Of a stretch of DNA of 64,000 bases, positions 35,554 through 44,554 are shown in pieces. Made by a program: the position numbers and the translations under genes. The DNA comes from Clostridiales bacterium Firm_16 (GTDB taxonomy: Bacteria; Bacillota; Clostridia; Saccharofermentanales; Saccharofermentanaceae), in NCBI GenBank assembly GCA_001604185.1, contig LVAV01000066.1, forward strand, positions 1-64,000. Direction: 5' to 3'. Under the pieces are notes generated by a model. The model worked only from the letters and a program-made list of their open reading frames with translations, had not been told where the DNA came from and did no database searches. Position 1 is the stretch's first letter; each line of letters opens with the position of its first letter.

Positions 35554-36951
35554 TCAGTATTTTTCACTGCCGTAATGGTATTTCTTCCTGTATTTACGCA
35601 GAAGCCCGATGGTAACGCCAAGAGCCAGAAGTTCCGCAGTAAGGCTTGCGGCCCACACTCCGTTGATGTCGAAGAACATCGGCAGGATCAGGATCGCCAG
35701 CACTTCGAACAGCAATGTACGCAGGAAAGAGATGATGGCGGAGATCCGGCTGTTCTGCAAGGCAGTAAAGAAAGCCGAGGAGAAGACCGCCAGGCCCATG
35801 ACCATGTAGGACAGGCTGTGCAGGGCGAAGCCTTCTTCGGTCATGACCAGAAGTTCTTCGTCGTGCTGGAAGAATTCTGCGGCAAAAGGTCCCTCAATGC
35901 AGAGTGCGACACCGTACAGCAGGAAACCCATGATCACGACGGATGTGGCGCTCTTACGGAAGAGATTGCGCAATTCCCCGAAATTCTTGACCTCGTAGTT
36001 GTAACTGAAAAGCGGAGCACAACCCACGGCGAAACCCAGGAACACGGCGCCGAAGAGGAAGCCTACGTTCATGAGGACACCATAGGCGGCCACTCCGTTG
36101 AGACCTACCAGCTGGGACAGCTTGTAGTTATACATGACACTGGCCAGGGGGTGGAAGATCTCACTGATGAACTCAGAAACACCATTGGCACTGACTTCTC
36201 GAAGGATCCCCGGCAGGAAGTGCGGGCGGACAAAGCGCAGTCCCAGATGGTGACTTGCAGCGATGCAGATGAAAGGAACGACACCACCGATGAGCTGGGA
36301 AATCGCGGTTGCCAGGGCGGCACCTACGACACCGTGGTTCAGTACACGGATGAATACCCAGTCCAGCACCAGGTTCGATGCGGCGGAGATTAGGTTGATC
36401 ACCAGACCGACTTTCGGGTGACCGGCAGCGGTGAGGAAACTCTGGAACACGTTCTGCAGAACGTAAAGCGGGATACAGGCCAGCAGGATCCGGCCGTAAG
36501 TCAGGCAGTAGGGAAGGGCGGCATCGTCCGCGCCCATGAGGCGGGCCACGAAAGGAAGAAGCAGGATGCCCAGGACTGCAAGTACGATGGATCCGACGAT
36601 GGATACGATGGTCAGGAAAGTGAAGTACTGATTCGCATCGTCATTCTTGCCGGATGCGATGGCCCGGGAGATGACGGCACTACCGCCACCGCCGATCATG
36701 TAAGCAAAAGCACCGACCAGCAGCGGGAAAGGTGTGATCAGAGTTACGGCAGCAAAAGCTTCCTTCCCGACGAAGGTGTTGACGTAAAGTCCGTCCACCA
36801 CGCCGTACATGGAAGTGAAAAGCATCATCAATATCGTCGGGATGACGAAGCGGAACAGCCTCGTATAGGTAAAGTGATCCGAAAGCTGAATATTCCGCCT
36901 CAGATGCGGAAGCGAGGGTCTGACTTTTCTTGAGTTGGTCCGACGGTTCAT
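35554..36951 (-). CDS. MATE family efflux transporter, 465 aa
   Basis: The ATG at 36949-36951 (MNRRTNSRKVRPSL) gives a normal family length; the frame extends 47 codons further without support. Residues about 25 onward: YTRLFRFVIPTILMMLFTSM, then VVDGLYVNTFVGKEAFAAVT; twelve helices in two bundles. Closest in feel to the MATE subfamily that includes MepA of Firmicutes. A clear ribosome site is not seen, so the start is moderately sure. Confidence 0.87.
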   Translation of the reverse strand: MNRRTNSRKVRPSLPHLRRNIQLSDHFTYTRLFRFVIPTILMMLFTSMYGVVDGLYVNTFVGKEAFAAVTLITPFPLLVGAFAYMIGGGGSAVISRAIASGKNDDANQYFTFLTIVSIVGSIVLAVLGILLLPFVARLMGADDAALPYCLTYGRILLACIPLYVLQNVFQSFLTAAGHPKVGLVINLISAASNLVLDWVFIRVLNHGVVGAALATAISQLIGGVVPFICIAASHHLGLRFVRPHFLPGILREVSANGVSEFISEIFHPLASVMYNYKLSQLVGLNGVAAYGVLMNVGFLFGAVFLGFAVGCAPLFSYNYEVKNFGELRNLFRKSATSVVIMGFLLYGVALCIEGPFAAEFFQHDEELLVMTEEGFALHSLSYMVMGLAVFSSAFFTALQNSRISAIISFLRTLLFEVLAILILPMFFDINGVWAASLTAELLALGVTIGLLRKYRKKYHYGSEKY

Positions 36952-37174
36952 AGGCGTTCCAGGCTGCTCCGTTGCAGAAAGATTTTTCCCACGATACGTT
37001 GGGTAGAAACCGAGGTATCTGTTATAGATTGTCAAATCAAGCCGTTCGTAAGGAAATTCTCCCCTAGTGTACCAGAAAATCACCAATTGCAAAAGATAGC
37101 CTCAAAACCGCCACGGGGCGCCCGCAGATCAGGCAGGCGGGGCAGGCCGGAAGGTATCTTTTGCAGCAGAATTG

Positions 37175-37183
37175 TGATAGAAT
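37175..37183 (+). promoter_or_regulatory. extended -10 promoter of the MgtC pair
   Basis: TGATAGAAT, 25 bp before the first start codon. No magnesium-riboswitch-sized leader is present. Confidence 0.5.
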
Positions 37184-37207
37184 GGACGCGTATTTTTGTA
37201 AGAGAAG

Positions 37208-37957
37208 ATGGGGGAGCCGGGATTTTCCATGGCAGAGGTATTGAGTTATCTTAAGGAATTTAATTTCATTTCCGTGGTAGTGCGGCTTGTCCTGGCCATG
37301 ATCTCCGGTGCCCTGATCGGATACGGCAGAGAGAAGAAAGAGCGTAATGCCGGTCTTCGCACATATATGCTCATCAGTATCGGAGCGGCACTGACCCTCC
37401 TGATCTCCTTCTACGAATATGAGATGCTCCAGGGTGGATGGGCATCAGTGGTGGCCGAGATCGGACAGAAGTTCGACGGCACACGTTTCGGCGCGCAGGT
37501 GCTGGCGGGTATCGGCTTCCTGGCGGCAGGAACGATCATTGCGTCGGCCCACCAGCAGGTATCCGGACTGACTTCCGCGATCGGACTTTTTGCCGCGGCG
37601 GTACTGGGCATCGCAGCCGGTGCGGCTTTCTACGAATGCGTGATCCCGGCCATCGTGATCATCATCTTCTGCATGGAAGTGCTGCAGCCGCTGGAAGTCC
37701 TCTATAAGAGACGTCTTCGCAACATCACCATCACTATCAAATACCTTAACCCCACTGATATCGAGATGATCAAGGAGACCATCGAGAATCAGGGGGCGCA
37801 TCTTTTCGATATCGATCCGGAGGAACCGGACGAAGATAATTACCCATCAGCGATCTTTTCCATGAAGATGAGCAAAGAGAAATCGTCTCACTCGGAGATG
37901 CTTTCTTCCATTGCCGAGCTGCCATGCGTGCTCTCGCTGCATGAGTTGATTTCGTGA
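37208..37957 (+). CDS. MgtC/SapB-family membrane protein, 249 aa
   Basis: Four to five helices (VVVRLVLAMISGALIGYGRE ... LRTYMLISIGAALTLL ... GAQVLAGIGFLAAGTII ... LTSAIGLFAAAVLGIAAGAAF) carry the MgtC signature, including G-R-E after helix 1 and LRT. A C-terminal cytoplasmic domain of about 80 residues reads like an ACT-type fold (RNITITIKYLNPTDIEMIKE). MgtC proteins modulate magnesium and phosphate homeostasis and ATP synthase in pathogens; the role in commensals is unclear. ATG 37229 after GGGGGAG is an alternative start. The stop overlaps the upstream edge of the next gene. Confidence 0.85.
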   Translation: MGEPGFSMAEVLSYLKEFNFISVVVRLVLAMISGALIGYGREKKERNAGLRTYMLISIGAALTLLISFYEYEMLQGGWASVVAEIGQKFDGTRFGAQVLAGIGFLAAGTIIASAHQQVSGLTSAIGLFAAAVLGIAAGAAFYECVIPAIVIIIFCMEVLQPLEVLYKRRLRNITITIKYLNPTDIEMIKETIENQGAHLFDIDPEEPDEDNYPSAIFSMKMSKEKSSHSEMLSSIAELPCVLSLHELIS

Positions 37958-37968
37958 CGGAGGAACCT

Positions 37969-38661
37969 ATGCTGCCTATTTTCGACGGATTACGAGATAT
38001 CACCACACTGACCGTTCTGGTCCGCCTCCTGATGGCGATCCTGCTGGGCGGTGCCATCGGTATGGAGCGTTCCTACAAGAACCGTCCCGCCGGTTTCCGT
38101 ACCCACATCCTGGTGTGCGTCGGTGCGACCATCGCATGCATGACCGGCATTTACCTTTATCTGAACATGAAACTTCCGACCGATATCTCCCGTCTGGGCG
38201 CCCAGGTGGTTTCCGGACTCGGTTTCATCGGCGGAGGTACCATCATCGTAGTCAACAACAGAAAGATCAAGGGCCTGACCACCGCTGCCGGACTCTGGGC
38301 CTGCGGTATCATCGGTCTTGCCATCGGCGCCGGATTCTTCGAGGGCGCCATCGTCGGCACCGCACTGGTGCTCGTCGCCCAGATCGTTTTCACCTATCTG
38401 GGAAGCAAAATTACCCACCACGAGGCCTTCAAGATCCTGCTGCACTATAACGACAAAAATGCTCTGAACTACGTGATGCGTTATTGCAAGGACAACAAGA
38501 TGGTCATCAGCAACCTGGAAGTTACCGGAAAGCGCGATTCTGTCGCACCGATCTACTCCGTGGTGCTGACGGTCCGCCCGAGAAATAAGATCGACAAGAA
38601 GAAAGTCATCCGCTACATCAGTGACATTGAAGGTATCATCGAAGCCGATACAGTCAATTAA
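37969..38661 (+). CDS. second MgtC/SapB-family membrane protein, 230 aa
   Basis: ATG at 37969 has CGGAGG 5 nt upstream; a GTG at 37954 overlapping the previous stop is less likely. Same family layout: LVRLLMAILLGGAIGMERSY, RPAGFRTHILVCVGATIACM, LGAQVVSGLGFIGGGTIIV, GLTTAAGLWACGIIGLAIG, and a C-terminal cytoplasmic domain ending SDIEGIIEADTVN. It is closer to classical MgtC (ERS, RTH, GGGTI) than its upstream neighbour. The pair is one operon and may form a hetero-oligomer. Confidence 0.88.
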   Translation: MLPIFDGLRDITTLTVLVRLLMAILLGGAIGMERSYKNRPAGFRTHILVCVGATIACMTGIYLYLNMKLPTDISRLGAQVVSGLGFIGGGTIIVVNNRKIKGLTTAAGLWACGIIGLAIGAGFFEGAIVGTALVLVAQIVFTYLGSKITHHEAFKILLHYNDKNALNYVMRYCKDNKMVISNLEVTGKRDSVAPIYSVVLTVRPRNKIDKKKVIRYISDIEGIIEADTVN

Positions 38662-38772
38662 TTGAGGAAGTCTTTCTCAAAGTGGCATTTTTATGATACA
38701 AAAGAACTTAAGAGCGAGGGCGTCCGGAGGAATGTGCGGGCGCTTCAGTCTGAGAAGAGAGAGGAAAAACTT

Positions 38773-40770
38773 ATGAAGAGAAAACTGATCCAATCGGTAC
38801 TGGCCTGTATGCTGGTGGGAAGCTTCGTCCTGACGGGATGTAAGATGCCGAGAAAGAAGGTGGAGACCCTTCCTTCGGATATGCCGCGTCCCATCAATGA
38901 GACAGAGGAATCGTACTACGAAGAATATACAGAACCGGAGGAGACGATCCTTCCGGACTATCCCTGCATCAACCCGGCTTTCGAGGGCCTGAGTGCAGAG
39001 GAGATCGTAGCGCAGCTTTCGCTGGAAGATAAAGCCGCTCAGATGGTTCAGGGACAGTACAGCAGCATGCCGCATACAGAGATGGAGATCAACTGCTACG
39101 GATCGGTGCTTTCCTACAATCAGTCCCAGTGGCCGGCGGCCTCTCTGGAAGAGTGGAAGCAGATCACCCGTGAATACCAGACCGCAGCTCTGATGTCCAC
39201 CACGCGTATCCCATATATCTACGGTAACGACTTTATCCATGGAAGTTTCATGTCCAAGGGCAATGTGATCTTCCCGCAGCATATCAATCTCGGTGCCGCC
39301 AATGACGAGGACCTGGTCTTCGAGATGGGCGTTATCACGGGAAGTGAGCAGCTCCACCTGGGTATGCTCTGGAATTTCGCTCCTTGTGTGGCTACCGCCA
39401 AGGATCCCAGATGGGGACGTACATACGAGTCCATGTCTGACGACGAAGGCATCGTGACCCGCCTGGCCTCGGCCTTCGTCCGTGGTTCTATGACCCAGAA
39501 TGTAGTTCCTTGCGTGAAGCATTATCTGGGTGAAGGTTATGCGGTCTACGGAACCGGTGAGAACAGTGGCGGAACCGAGCGTCTCATTGACCGTGGTGAT
39601 GCGAAGATGACAGACGAACAGATCGAAGCAACGCTGGAGATCTATAAGAAACTCATCGAGGACGGTGTGCCGTCCATCATGATCTCTCACTCTGCACTCA
39701 ACGGTGTGAAGATGCATGAGAATTCGGACTACATCCTCAAACTGAAGGATGAATACGGATTCCAGGGTGTGATCCTGTCTGACTGGGATTCTCTCCAGAA
39801 CTGTTCCGGTGAGACCTATAAGGAGAACGTGATCCTCTGCGTCAATGCCGGTGTGGATATGCTTATGGAAGCAGATCACTATGCGGAAGCAAAGGACATG
39901 ATCATCGAGGGCGTAGTCGAGGGTTCCATCGCGATGGAGAGAGTAGACGATGCTGTAACCAGGATCATCCGTATGAAGCAGAATGCAGGACTTTTCGAAG
40001 ATCCTTTCCTGGACAATGTCCAGCCTTCATATGAATTTAATTCCACCCGTTCTCACGAAGTAGCAAGAGAGCTGGCGGCCAAGTCCATGGTTCCGCTGAA
40101 GCTTCCGGAGGAAGGACCGATTCTGCTGGAAAGCGGAAAGAAGGTCTTCGTATGTGGACCGGCAGCGAACGATTCCGGTGCACTCTGCGGTGGATGGACA
40201 TACATGTGGCAGGGTTCTTCGGATCAGGCCCTGCAGGGCGAGAAGTGGTGTTCTGAGGGTCCGACGATCCTCGAAGCTCTCCAGGAAGAAGCGGAAAGAG
40301 ACGGATATGAGATCATCACGGACAAAGAGCGTATCGCTGAGTGTGATTTCGTTCTTCTCTGCGTAGGTGAGAAGCCTTATGCCGAGTGGTATGGCGATAC
40401 TGAGGATCTTTCTCTTACCGGTGCTCTGGGCCTCGAAGGAAATGAAGAAGCAATCCAGCTGGCCAAGGAATCCGGCAAGCCGACTCTGACCTTGATCGTG
40501 GCGGGCAGAAATGTTCTGATCAACGATTATGTGGAAGACTGGAGCGAGATCGTGATGTGCTATCTCCCTGGTTCTGAGGGTGGTAATGCCGTATACGATA
40601 TCCTTAAGGGCGACGTAGAGTTCTACGGACGTCTTCCGATGCCGTATTATTCTTCCATCGAGCAGATCGGTACAGAAGAGAACTGGCTGCCCAGAGGATT
40701 CTCCGCCGCAGACAAGAAGCCGGAAGACATTCCGGGTGAGACTTCGGAGACGACAGCCGAGGATAACTGA
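38773..40770 (+). CDS. GH3 beta-glucosidase/beta-xylosidase lipoprotein, 665 aa
   Basis: Start at the ATG that opens a lipoprotein signal (MKRKLIQSVLACMLVGSFVL, lipobox LTGC, Cys23), with GAGAGG upstream; the frame from 38662 is an extension. An acidic tether precedes the GH3 N-terminal barrel (LSLEDKAAQMVQGQY; KHYLGEGYAVYG; nucleophile Asp in GVILSDWDSL). The C-terminal alpha/beta sandwich (from about 460) carries the acid/base region. Cell-surface exo-glycosidase acting on cello- or xylo-oligosaccharides; fits with the GH51 and GH36 genes nearby. The last fibronectin-like domain of longer GH3 enzymes is missing. Confidence 0.9.
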   Translation: MKRKLIQSVLACMLVGSFVLTGCKMPRKKVETLPSDMPRPINETEESYYEEYTEPEETILPDYPCINPAFEGLSAEEIVAQLSLEDKAAQMVQGQYSSMPHTEMEINCYGSVLSYNQSQWPAASLEEWKQITREYQTAALMSTTRIPYIYGNDFIHGSFMSKGNVIFPQHINLGAANDEDLVFEMGVITGSEQLHLGMLWNFAPCVATAKDPRWGRTYESMSDDEGIVTRLASAFVRGSMTQNVVPCVKHYLGEGYAVYGTGENSGGTERLIDRGDAKMTDEQIEATLEIYKKLIEDGVPSIMISHSALNGVKMHENSDYILKLKDEYGFQGVILSDWDSLQNCSGETYKENVILCVNAGVDMLMEADHYAEAKDMIIEGVVEGSIAMERVDDAVTRIIRMKQNAGLFEDPFLDNVQPSYEFNSTRSHEVARELAAKSMVPLKLPEEGPILLESGKKVFVCGPAANDSGALCGGWTYMWQGSSDQALQGEKWCSEGPTILEALQEEAERDGYEIITDKERIAECDFVLLCVGEKPYAEWYGDTEDLSLTGALGLEGNEEAIQLAKESGKPTLTLIVAGRNVLINDYVEDWSEIVMCYLPGSEGGNAVYDILKGDVEFYGRLPMPYYSSIEQIGTEENWLPRGFSAADKKPEDIPGETSETTAEDN

Positions 40771-40803
40771 TGCGGGGCGCAAACGCAGGAATGAAGTACA
40801 GGG

Positions 40804-40832
40804 CGCCGCACGGGGGATATTCTCCCGCGGCG
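40804..40832 (+). other. strong hairpin in the leader of the small zinc-ribbon gene
   Basis: CGCCGC pairs with GCGGCG, with GGGGGA/CTCCC pairing inside; no T-run. It ends 9 nt before AAGGAG, so it may stabilise or gate the mRNA rather than terminate. Confidence 0.4.
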
Positions 40833-40857
40833 AAACAAGGATAAAGGAGTGAGCGCG

Positions 40858-41172
40858 ATGAGTGAAGAAGAGAGAGCACCTTACGGATATTGTGAGAATT
40901 GTGCAGAGCCTTTCAATAAGCCTTACACCCATTGTCCTTTCTGCAATACGCCGAACCGGAATCTGGAGAAACAGCTTCAGAATGCCAAGAGCAGGACGGA
41001 GTTGCTGCTGGAGAAGCAGATGCTGGAGAACCGGGCCTGGGCTGATGCGAACCGTGAAGAGGTGACGGCCATGGTGGATGCCCAGCACGAGGCGAATCTC
41101 AAGGAGATGAAGGACAAGTTCCTGCATCCTTTCCGTTCATCCGGCTCCGGAACGAAGGGGCAGGGGAACTGA
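40858..41172 (+). CDS. small zinc-ribbon/coiled-coil protein, 104 aa
   Basis: ATG at 40858 has AAGGAG at a usable distance; the GTG at 40849 is too close. Residues about 10-35 form a zinc ribbon (GYCENCAEPF ... HCPFCNTPNR). Residues about 37-85 are a charged coiled coil (NLEKQLQNAKSRTELLLEKQ). The tail is Gly/Ser-rich. No membrane segment. Possibly an adaptor; not a known family. It shares only the ribbon with the other zinc-ribbon proteins here. Confidence 0.7.
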   Translation: MSEEERAPYGYCENCAEPFNKPYTHCPFCNTPNRNLEKQLQNAKSRTELLLEKQMLENRAWADANREEVTAMVDAQHEANLKEMKDKFLHPFRSSGSGTKGQGN

Positions 41173-41260
41173 GACGCCGGGATCCTACACCGGGACAAAG
41201 GGACAGGAGAGCGGAGACGCATCGGTCAATACAAAGAATCACACCTACTTATAGCACTTT

Positions 41261-41520
41261 TTCGGTCGAAATCCTGAAAACCACGATTCAGACCGAACTT
41301 TGAAGGTGGCATTTCAGTCGAAATCATGAAATCTACGATTTAGACCGAACTTTGAAGGTGGTTTTTCGGTCGAAAATTCCAAAATTCATATTTAGACCGA
41401 AATATGCGGTTGTTTTTTCGGTCTAAAATTCAAAAATCGTGATCTAGGCCGAAAACAGGGTGTAAAAGTTCGGTCTAAAATGCGAATTCCGCGTTTCCGA
41501 CTGAAACCAGAGATACGCCA
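41261..41520. repeat. five tandem 52-bp units, each a hairpin
   Basis: Units start at 41261, 41313, 41365, 41417 and 41469, exactly 52 bp apart. Units 1-4 begin TTCGGTC(G/T)AAA (unit 2 with one change) and carry the near-complement TTTAGACCGAA 26-37 nt in, so each folds to an 11-13-bp stem; unit 5 is degraded. The 15-nt spacers also align in units 1 and 2. Noncoding (period not divisible by 3, stops in all frames). Fills the 530-bp gap between the small zinc-ribbon gene and the T-box gene. Confidence 0.85.
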
Positions 41521-41644
41521 CGTTTCCTTGGGATTAACATAAAGATATGTGGCATTGGAATAGCAAATCAATTATCTACTCCCAAGCTTTCCGTGAAGAA
41601 CCCAAAAGAAGGAAATTCTAACAGTTTGTCGAAATAAAAGAAGG

Positions 41645-41679
41645 AACCGCCCCCGACGCAATGCGCTGAGGGCGGTTTT
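41645..41679. terminator. bidirectional terminator downstream of the XRE-cupin-ligase gene
   Basis: AACCGCCC (41645-41652) pairs with GGGCGGTT (41670-41677); TTTT follows on plus, and on minus the stem is followed by CCTTCTTTT, suited to end the minus-strand gene. Confidence 0.7.
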
Positions 41680-41705
41680 GTGTTGCTGTTGGATCAGGAT
41701 CCGGA

Positions 41706-44216
41706 TCAGGAATCCTTACCGTCGCGGATGACGTTTCTCTTGATCTTGCCGCTGATGGTCTTCGGGAGCTCGGTGACGAACTCGACGACACGCGGGTACT
41801 TGTACGGAGCGGTGTTGGTCTTAACGTACTCCTGGATCTCTTTCTTCAGTTCTTCTGTCGGTTCGGCGCGGCCGGGAACCAGAACGATGGTAGCCTTAAC
41901 GACCATACCACGGACGCCCTGCGGGTCAGGAGTACCGGTTACGGCACACTCGAGTACATAAGGCAGCTCCATGATGACGCTCTCGATCTCGAAAGGTCCG
42001 ATACGGTAGCCGGAAGATTTGATAACATCGTCGACACGACCGACGTACCAGATGTAGCCATCTTCATCCATCCAGGCGGTATCACCTGTATGGAAGTAGC
42101 CGTCATGCCAGGATTCTTTGGTCTTTTCTTCATTCTGGTAGTAACCGAGATACAGTCCGCAAGGAACTACATCCACAGTGCGGATGCAGATCTCACCGGT
42201 GGTACCCGGAGGACAGTCGTTGCCGTCTTCGTCCAGGATGTGGACATCGTACGGAGTAACCGCCTTACCCATGGAACCGAGACGGATCGCGGAACCGACG
42301 AGGTTACCGATAACGAGGGAAGTCTCGGTCTGGCCGAAGCCCTCCATCAGGCGGATACCGGTTGCACGCATAAACTGGTTGAATACCTCAGGGTTCAGAG
42401 CCTCACCGGCAACAGTTGCGTACTTCAGGGAAGTCAGATCGTAGTTGGACAGATCTTCCTTGACCAGGAAACGGTACATAGTCGGCGGAGCGCAGAAGGT
42501 GGTCACATGGTACTTGGCGAACATCGGCAGGATCTCATTGGCATGGAACTTGTCGAAGTCGAAGGTGAAGGTCGGCGCTTCGCAGAGCCACTGACCGTAG
42601 AGCTTACCCCAGAGAGATTTGCCCCAGCCGGTATCAGAGATGGTGAAGTGCAGACCGTTCGGATCTACATTGTGCCAGTACTTGGCGGTAGCGAAGTGTC
42701 CCAGAGAATACTTGTGGGAGTGAGCCGCGATCTTCGGATAACCGGTAGTACCGGAAGTGAAGAACATGACCATGGTATCGCTGCCCTGTGTGGCATTGGC
42801 CGGACGTGCATAGACGTCGCTGAAAGAAGGCATCTCATAGTTGAAGTTATGCCACTTGCTGCTCATTTCCGGAAGCGGCAGGAAGCCGTTGTTGCCCTCC
42901 TCGTGAAGCACTGCCTCGCTCTTCAATCCTGCTTCGTCCACGGAAGAAGCCTTTCCTTCCAGGACCTTCAGGAGGTTGGCACCACTTTCGTCATCGGCAC
43001 CGTTGGCCATGATGAGCTTGATATCCATACCGCACTTCTCGGCAGCCTTCTGGGCTTCGAGAGCCGTATCGCCGTTACCGGTGATCACGATAGCCGAAAC
43101 GCCTGCCGACTTGAATCGATAGTCGAAATCGTGTTCCTTCAGAAGATTGGTAGCCGGGATCGCGATGGCACCGATCTTATGCAGAGCCAGGATCGAGAAC
43201 CAGAACTGGTAGTGACGCTTCAGGACCAGCATGACACGGTCACCGTGCTTGATGCCGAGGCTCTCGAAATAGTTGGCTGTCATAGCGGTATAGCGCTTCA
43301 TCTCATCGAAAGTGAATCGATGGTCGGTGACACCGTCTTTGGCTACCCACATCATGGAGGTCTTGTTCGGATCCTTCTCGGCCATGGCATCCACCAGGTC
43401 GAAAGCGAAGTTAAACTTCTCGGCTTCCGGAGTGTAGGAGATAGATGTCAGCTTGTTATCGGCATCGAGAGTATCGGTCACGTACTTTCTGTAGACCGGA
43501 TCCTTGACGCCGGCCAGATCGAAGTTAGTCTTGTTGTCCTGGACGAAAGATGTCTGGACAGTCTTCTCATAGGTCGCACCCTGGGTCCACTTCTCCGGAT
43601 TCAGGACGATGGCGTAGAATGTACAGTCCTCGCCGCCGAGAGCAAATTCGTTATGGGGTGTTCTACTGTCGAAGAAGATGGAGTCACCCGGATACAGGAT
43701 CTCGGAGTGGTCACGGAGCATGACCTTCAGGCAGCCCTTGGTGACGATGTTCAACTCCTGACCGGAGTGGGTAACAAGCTTGTACGGCGGGTTCAGGGCC
43801 TCTTCAGAATACGGGATGGTGACCTCGAAAGGCTCACAAAGCTTGTTTCTGAAAAGATGTCCCAGACGCATGTACTTATATCCGGCACGACGGGTGATAG
43901 GAAGACCCTCGCCCTTTCTGGTCACGGCATACTCACGGAGAGCCGGTGTCGTACCTTCCATCAACTCGGAGATCTCGACTCCGCAGAGGTTGGCAACTTT
44001 GTAAACGAAGGTGAAGCTGAAGTCTTCCAGACCTTCTTCATACTTGACGTACTCTTCCTCGGTGACCTCGACCTTCTCGGCCATGTCCTTCGTGGAGAGT
44101 CCCATGTCCAGACGCAGTGCCTTGATACGGCTTGCTACCTCAGAGATCTTCTGCTCGAGAAGACCACCCTGCTCGCCGCTCTTCAATAATGTTTCATTTT
44201 TTTCTAGTTCGCTCAT
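41706..44216 (-). CDS. XRE helix-turn-helix - cupin - AMP-forming acyl-CoA synthetase fusion, 836 aa
   Basis: ATG at 44214-44216 after GGGAGG; the 30 codons before it lie in the T-box terminator. Residues about 24-88 are an XRE helix-turn-helix (SRIKALRLDMGLSTKDMAEK). Residues about 120-215 are a cupin (THSGQELNIVTKGCLKVMLR, PGDSIFFDSRTPHNEFAL). From about 265 runs an ANL-superfamily ligase: P-loop MFFTSGTTGYPK, GFGQTETSL, FHTGDTAW, GRVDDVIKSSGYRIGPFE and catalytic-Lys motif PKTISGKIKRN. The ligase resembles the medium/short-chain acyl-CoA synthetase (ACSM) group, making acyl-CoA from acid, ATP and CoA. The fused sensor could bind the acid or a metal and DNA. The T-box leader puts it under amino-acid control. 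Confidence 0.88.
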   Translation of the reverse strand: MSELEKNETLLKSGEQGGLLEQKISEVASRIKALRLDMGLSTKDMAEKVEVTEEEYVKYEEGLEDFSFTFVYKVANLCGVEISELMEGTTPALREYAVTRKGEGLPITRRAGYKYMRLGHLFRNKLCEPFEVTIPYSEEALNPPYKLVTHSGQELNIVTKGCLKVMLRDHSEILYPGDSIFFDSRTPHNEFALGGEDCTFYAIVLNPEKWTQGATYEKTVQTSFVQDNKTNFDLAGVKDPVYRKYVTDTLDADNKLTSISYTPEAEKFNFAFDLVDAMAEKDPNKTSMMWVAKDGVTDHRFTFDEMKRYTAMTANYFESLGIKHGDRVMLVLKRHYQFWFSILALHKIGAIAIPATNLLKEHDFDYRFKSAGVSAIVITGNGDTALEAQKAAEKCGMDIKLIMANGADDESGANLLKVLEGKASSVDEAGLKSEAVLHEEGNNGFLPLPEMSSKWHNFNYEMPSFSDVYARPANATQGSDTMVMFFTSGTTGYPKIAAHSHKYSLGHFATAKYWHNVDPNGLHFTISDTGWGKSLWGKLYGQWLCEAPTFTFDFDKFHANEILPMFAKYHVTTFCAPPTMYRFLVKEDLSNYDLTSLKYATVAGEALNPEVFNQFMRATGIRLMEGFGQTETSLVIGNLVGSAIRLGSMGKAVTPYDVHILDEDGNDCPPGTTGEICIRTVDVVPCGLYLGYYQNEEKTKESWHDGYFHTGDTAWMDEDGYIWYVGRVDDVIKSSGYRIGPFEIESVIMELPYVLECAVTGTPDPQGVRGMVVKATIVLVPGRAEPTEELKKEIQEYVKTNTAPYKYPRVVEFVTELPKTISGKIKRNVIRDGKDS

Positions 44217-44274
44217 TTTCTTTCCTCCCAATAAGCTCCCTATCAGCTGCGCCTGTTTTTCACTTCTTGAGGCA

Positions 44275-44550
44275 ATAAAAAACGCCCCAACGTCCTCCTT
44301 GGACATTGAGACGGCTATTTACCGCGGTACCACTCAATTTGCGAAATCATTCGCCACTTAATAGGTTCAATCAAACCCTTTGCCTTAACGCGGCTCCTAC
44401 GTGTACAGTCTACTCAAGATTTCTCTTATTCGGTGTACCAGCTCGGAAGCGATAGTCATCTGGATCATCCCGGATACCAACTTTCAGCAGGGTGTCGGCT
44501 CTCTGTGAGGCGAAATGGTCACGACCTTCTTCGTCATCGCTTTTACTCAA
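44275..44550 (-). ncRNA. T-box leader (tRNA-sensing) of the XRE-cupin-ligase gene
   Basis: Read on minus: stem I opens with AAAGCGATGACGA, carries the AGAGAG bulge (44499-44505), and closes with CTATCGCTTCCGAGCTGG. The antiterminator T-box GAGTGGTACCGCGG is at 44321-44335. The terminator pairs 44301-44313 with 44283-44295 over 13 bp, then T6. UGGU in the T-box predicts a tRNA with discriminator A. By position before a purine and the CUU arm, the specifier is best read as AUC (Ile, 44451-44453); ACU (Thr) and UAU (Tyr) registers cannot be excluded. Uncharged tRNA would switch the gene on. Confidence 0.92.
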
Positions 44551-44554
44551 GCAG

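Noticed and set aside
38677..39879. 400-codon frame opposite the GH3 gene
   Set aside because: Antisense shadow of a gene with clear GH3 motifs.
41261..41520. CRISPR array reading of the 52-bp repeats
   Set aside because: Whole units including the spacer parts are homologous and no unique spacers exist; no cas gene is near.
42090..44189. Long frame (699 codons) opposite the XRE-cupin-ligase gene
   Set aside because: No ribosome site or family features; the ligase motifs on the other strand are unmistakable.
44217..44306. 30-residue extension of the XRE-cupin-ligase
   Set aside because: Lies in the T-box terminator; GGGAGG sits before the later ATG.
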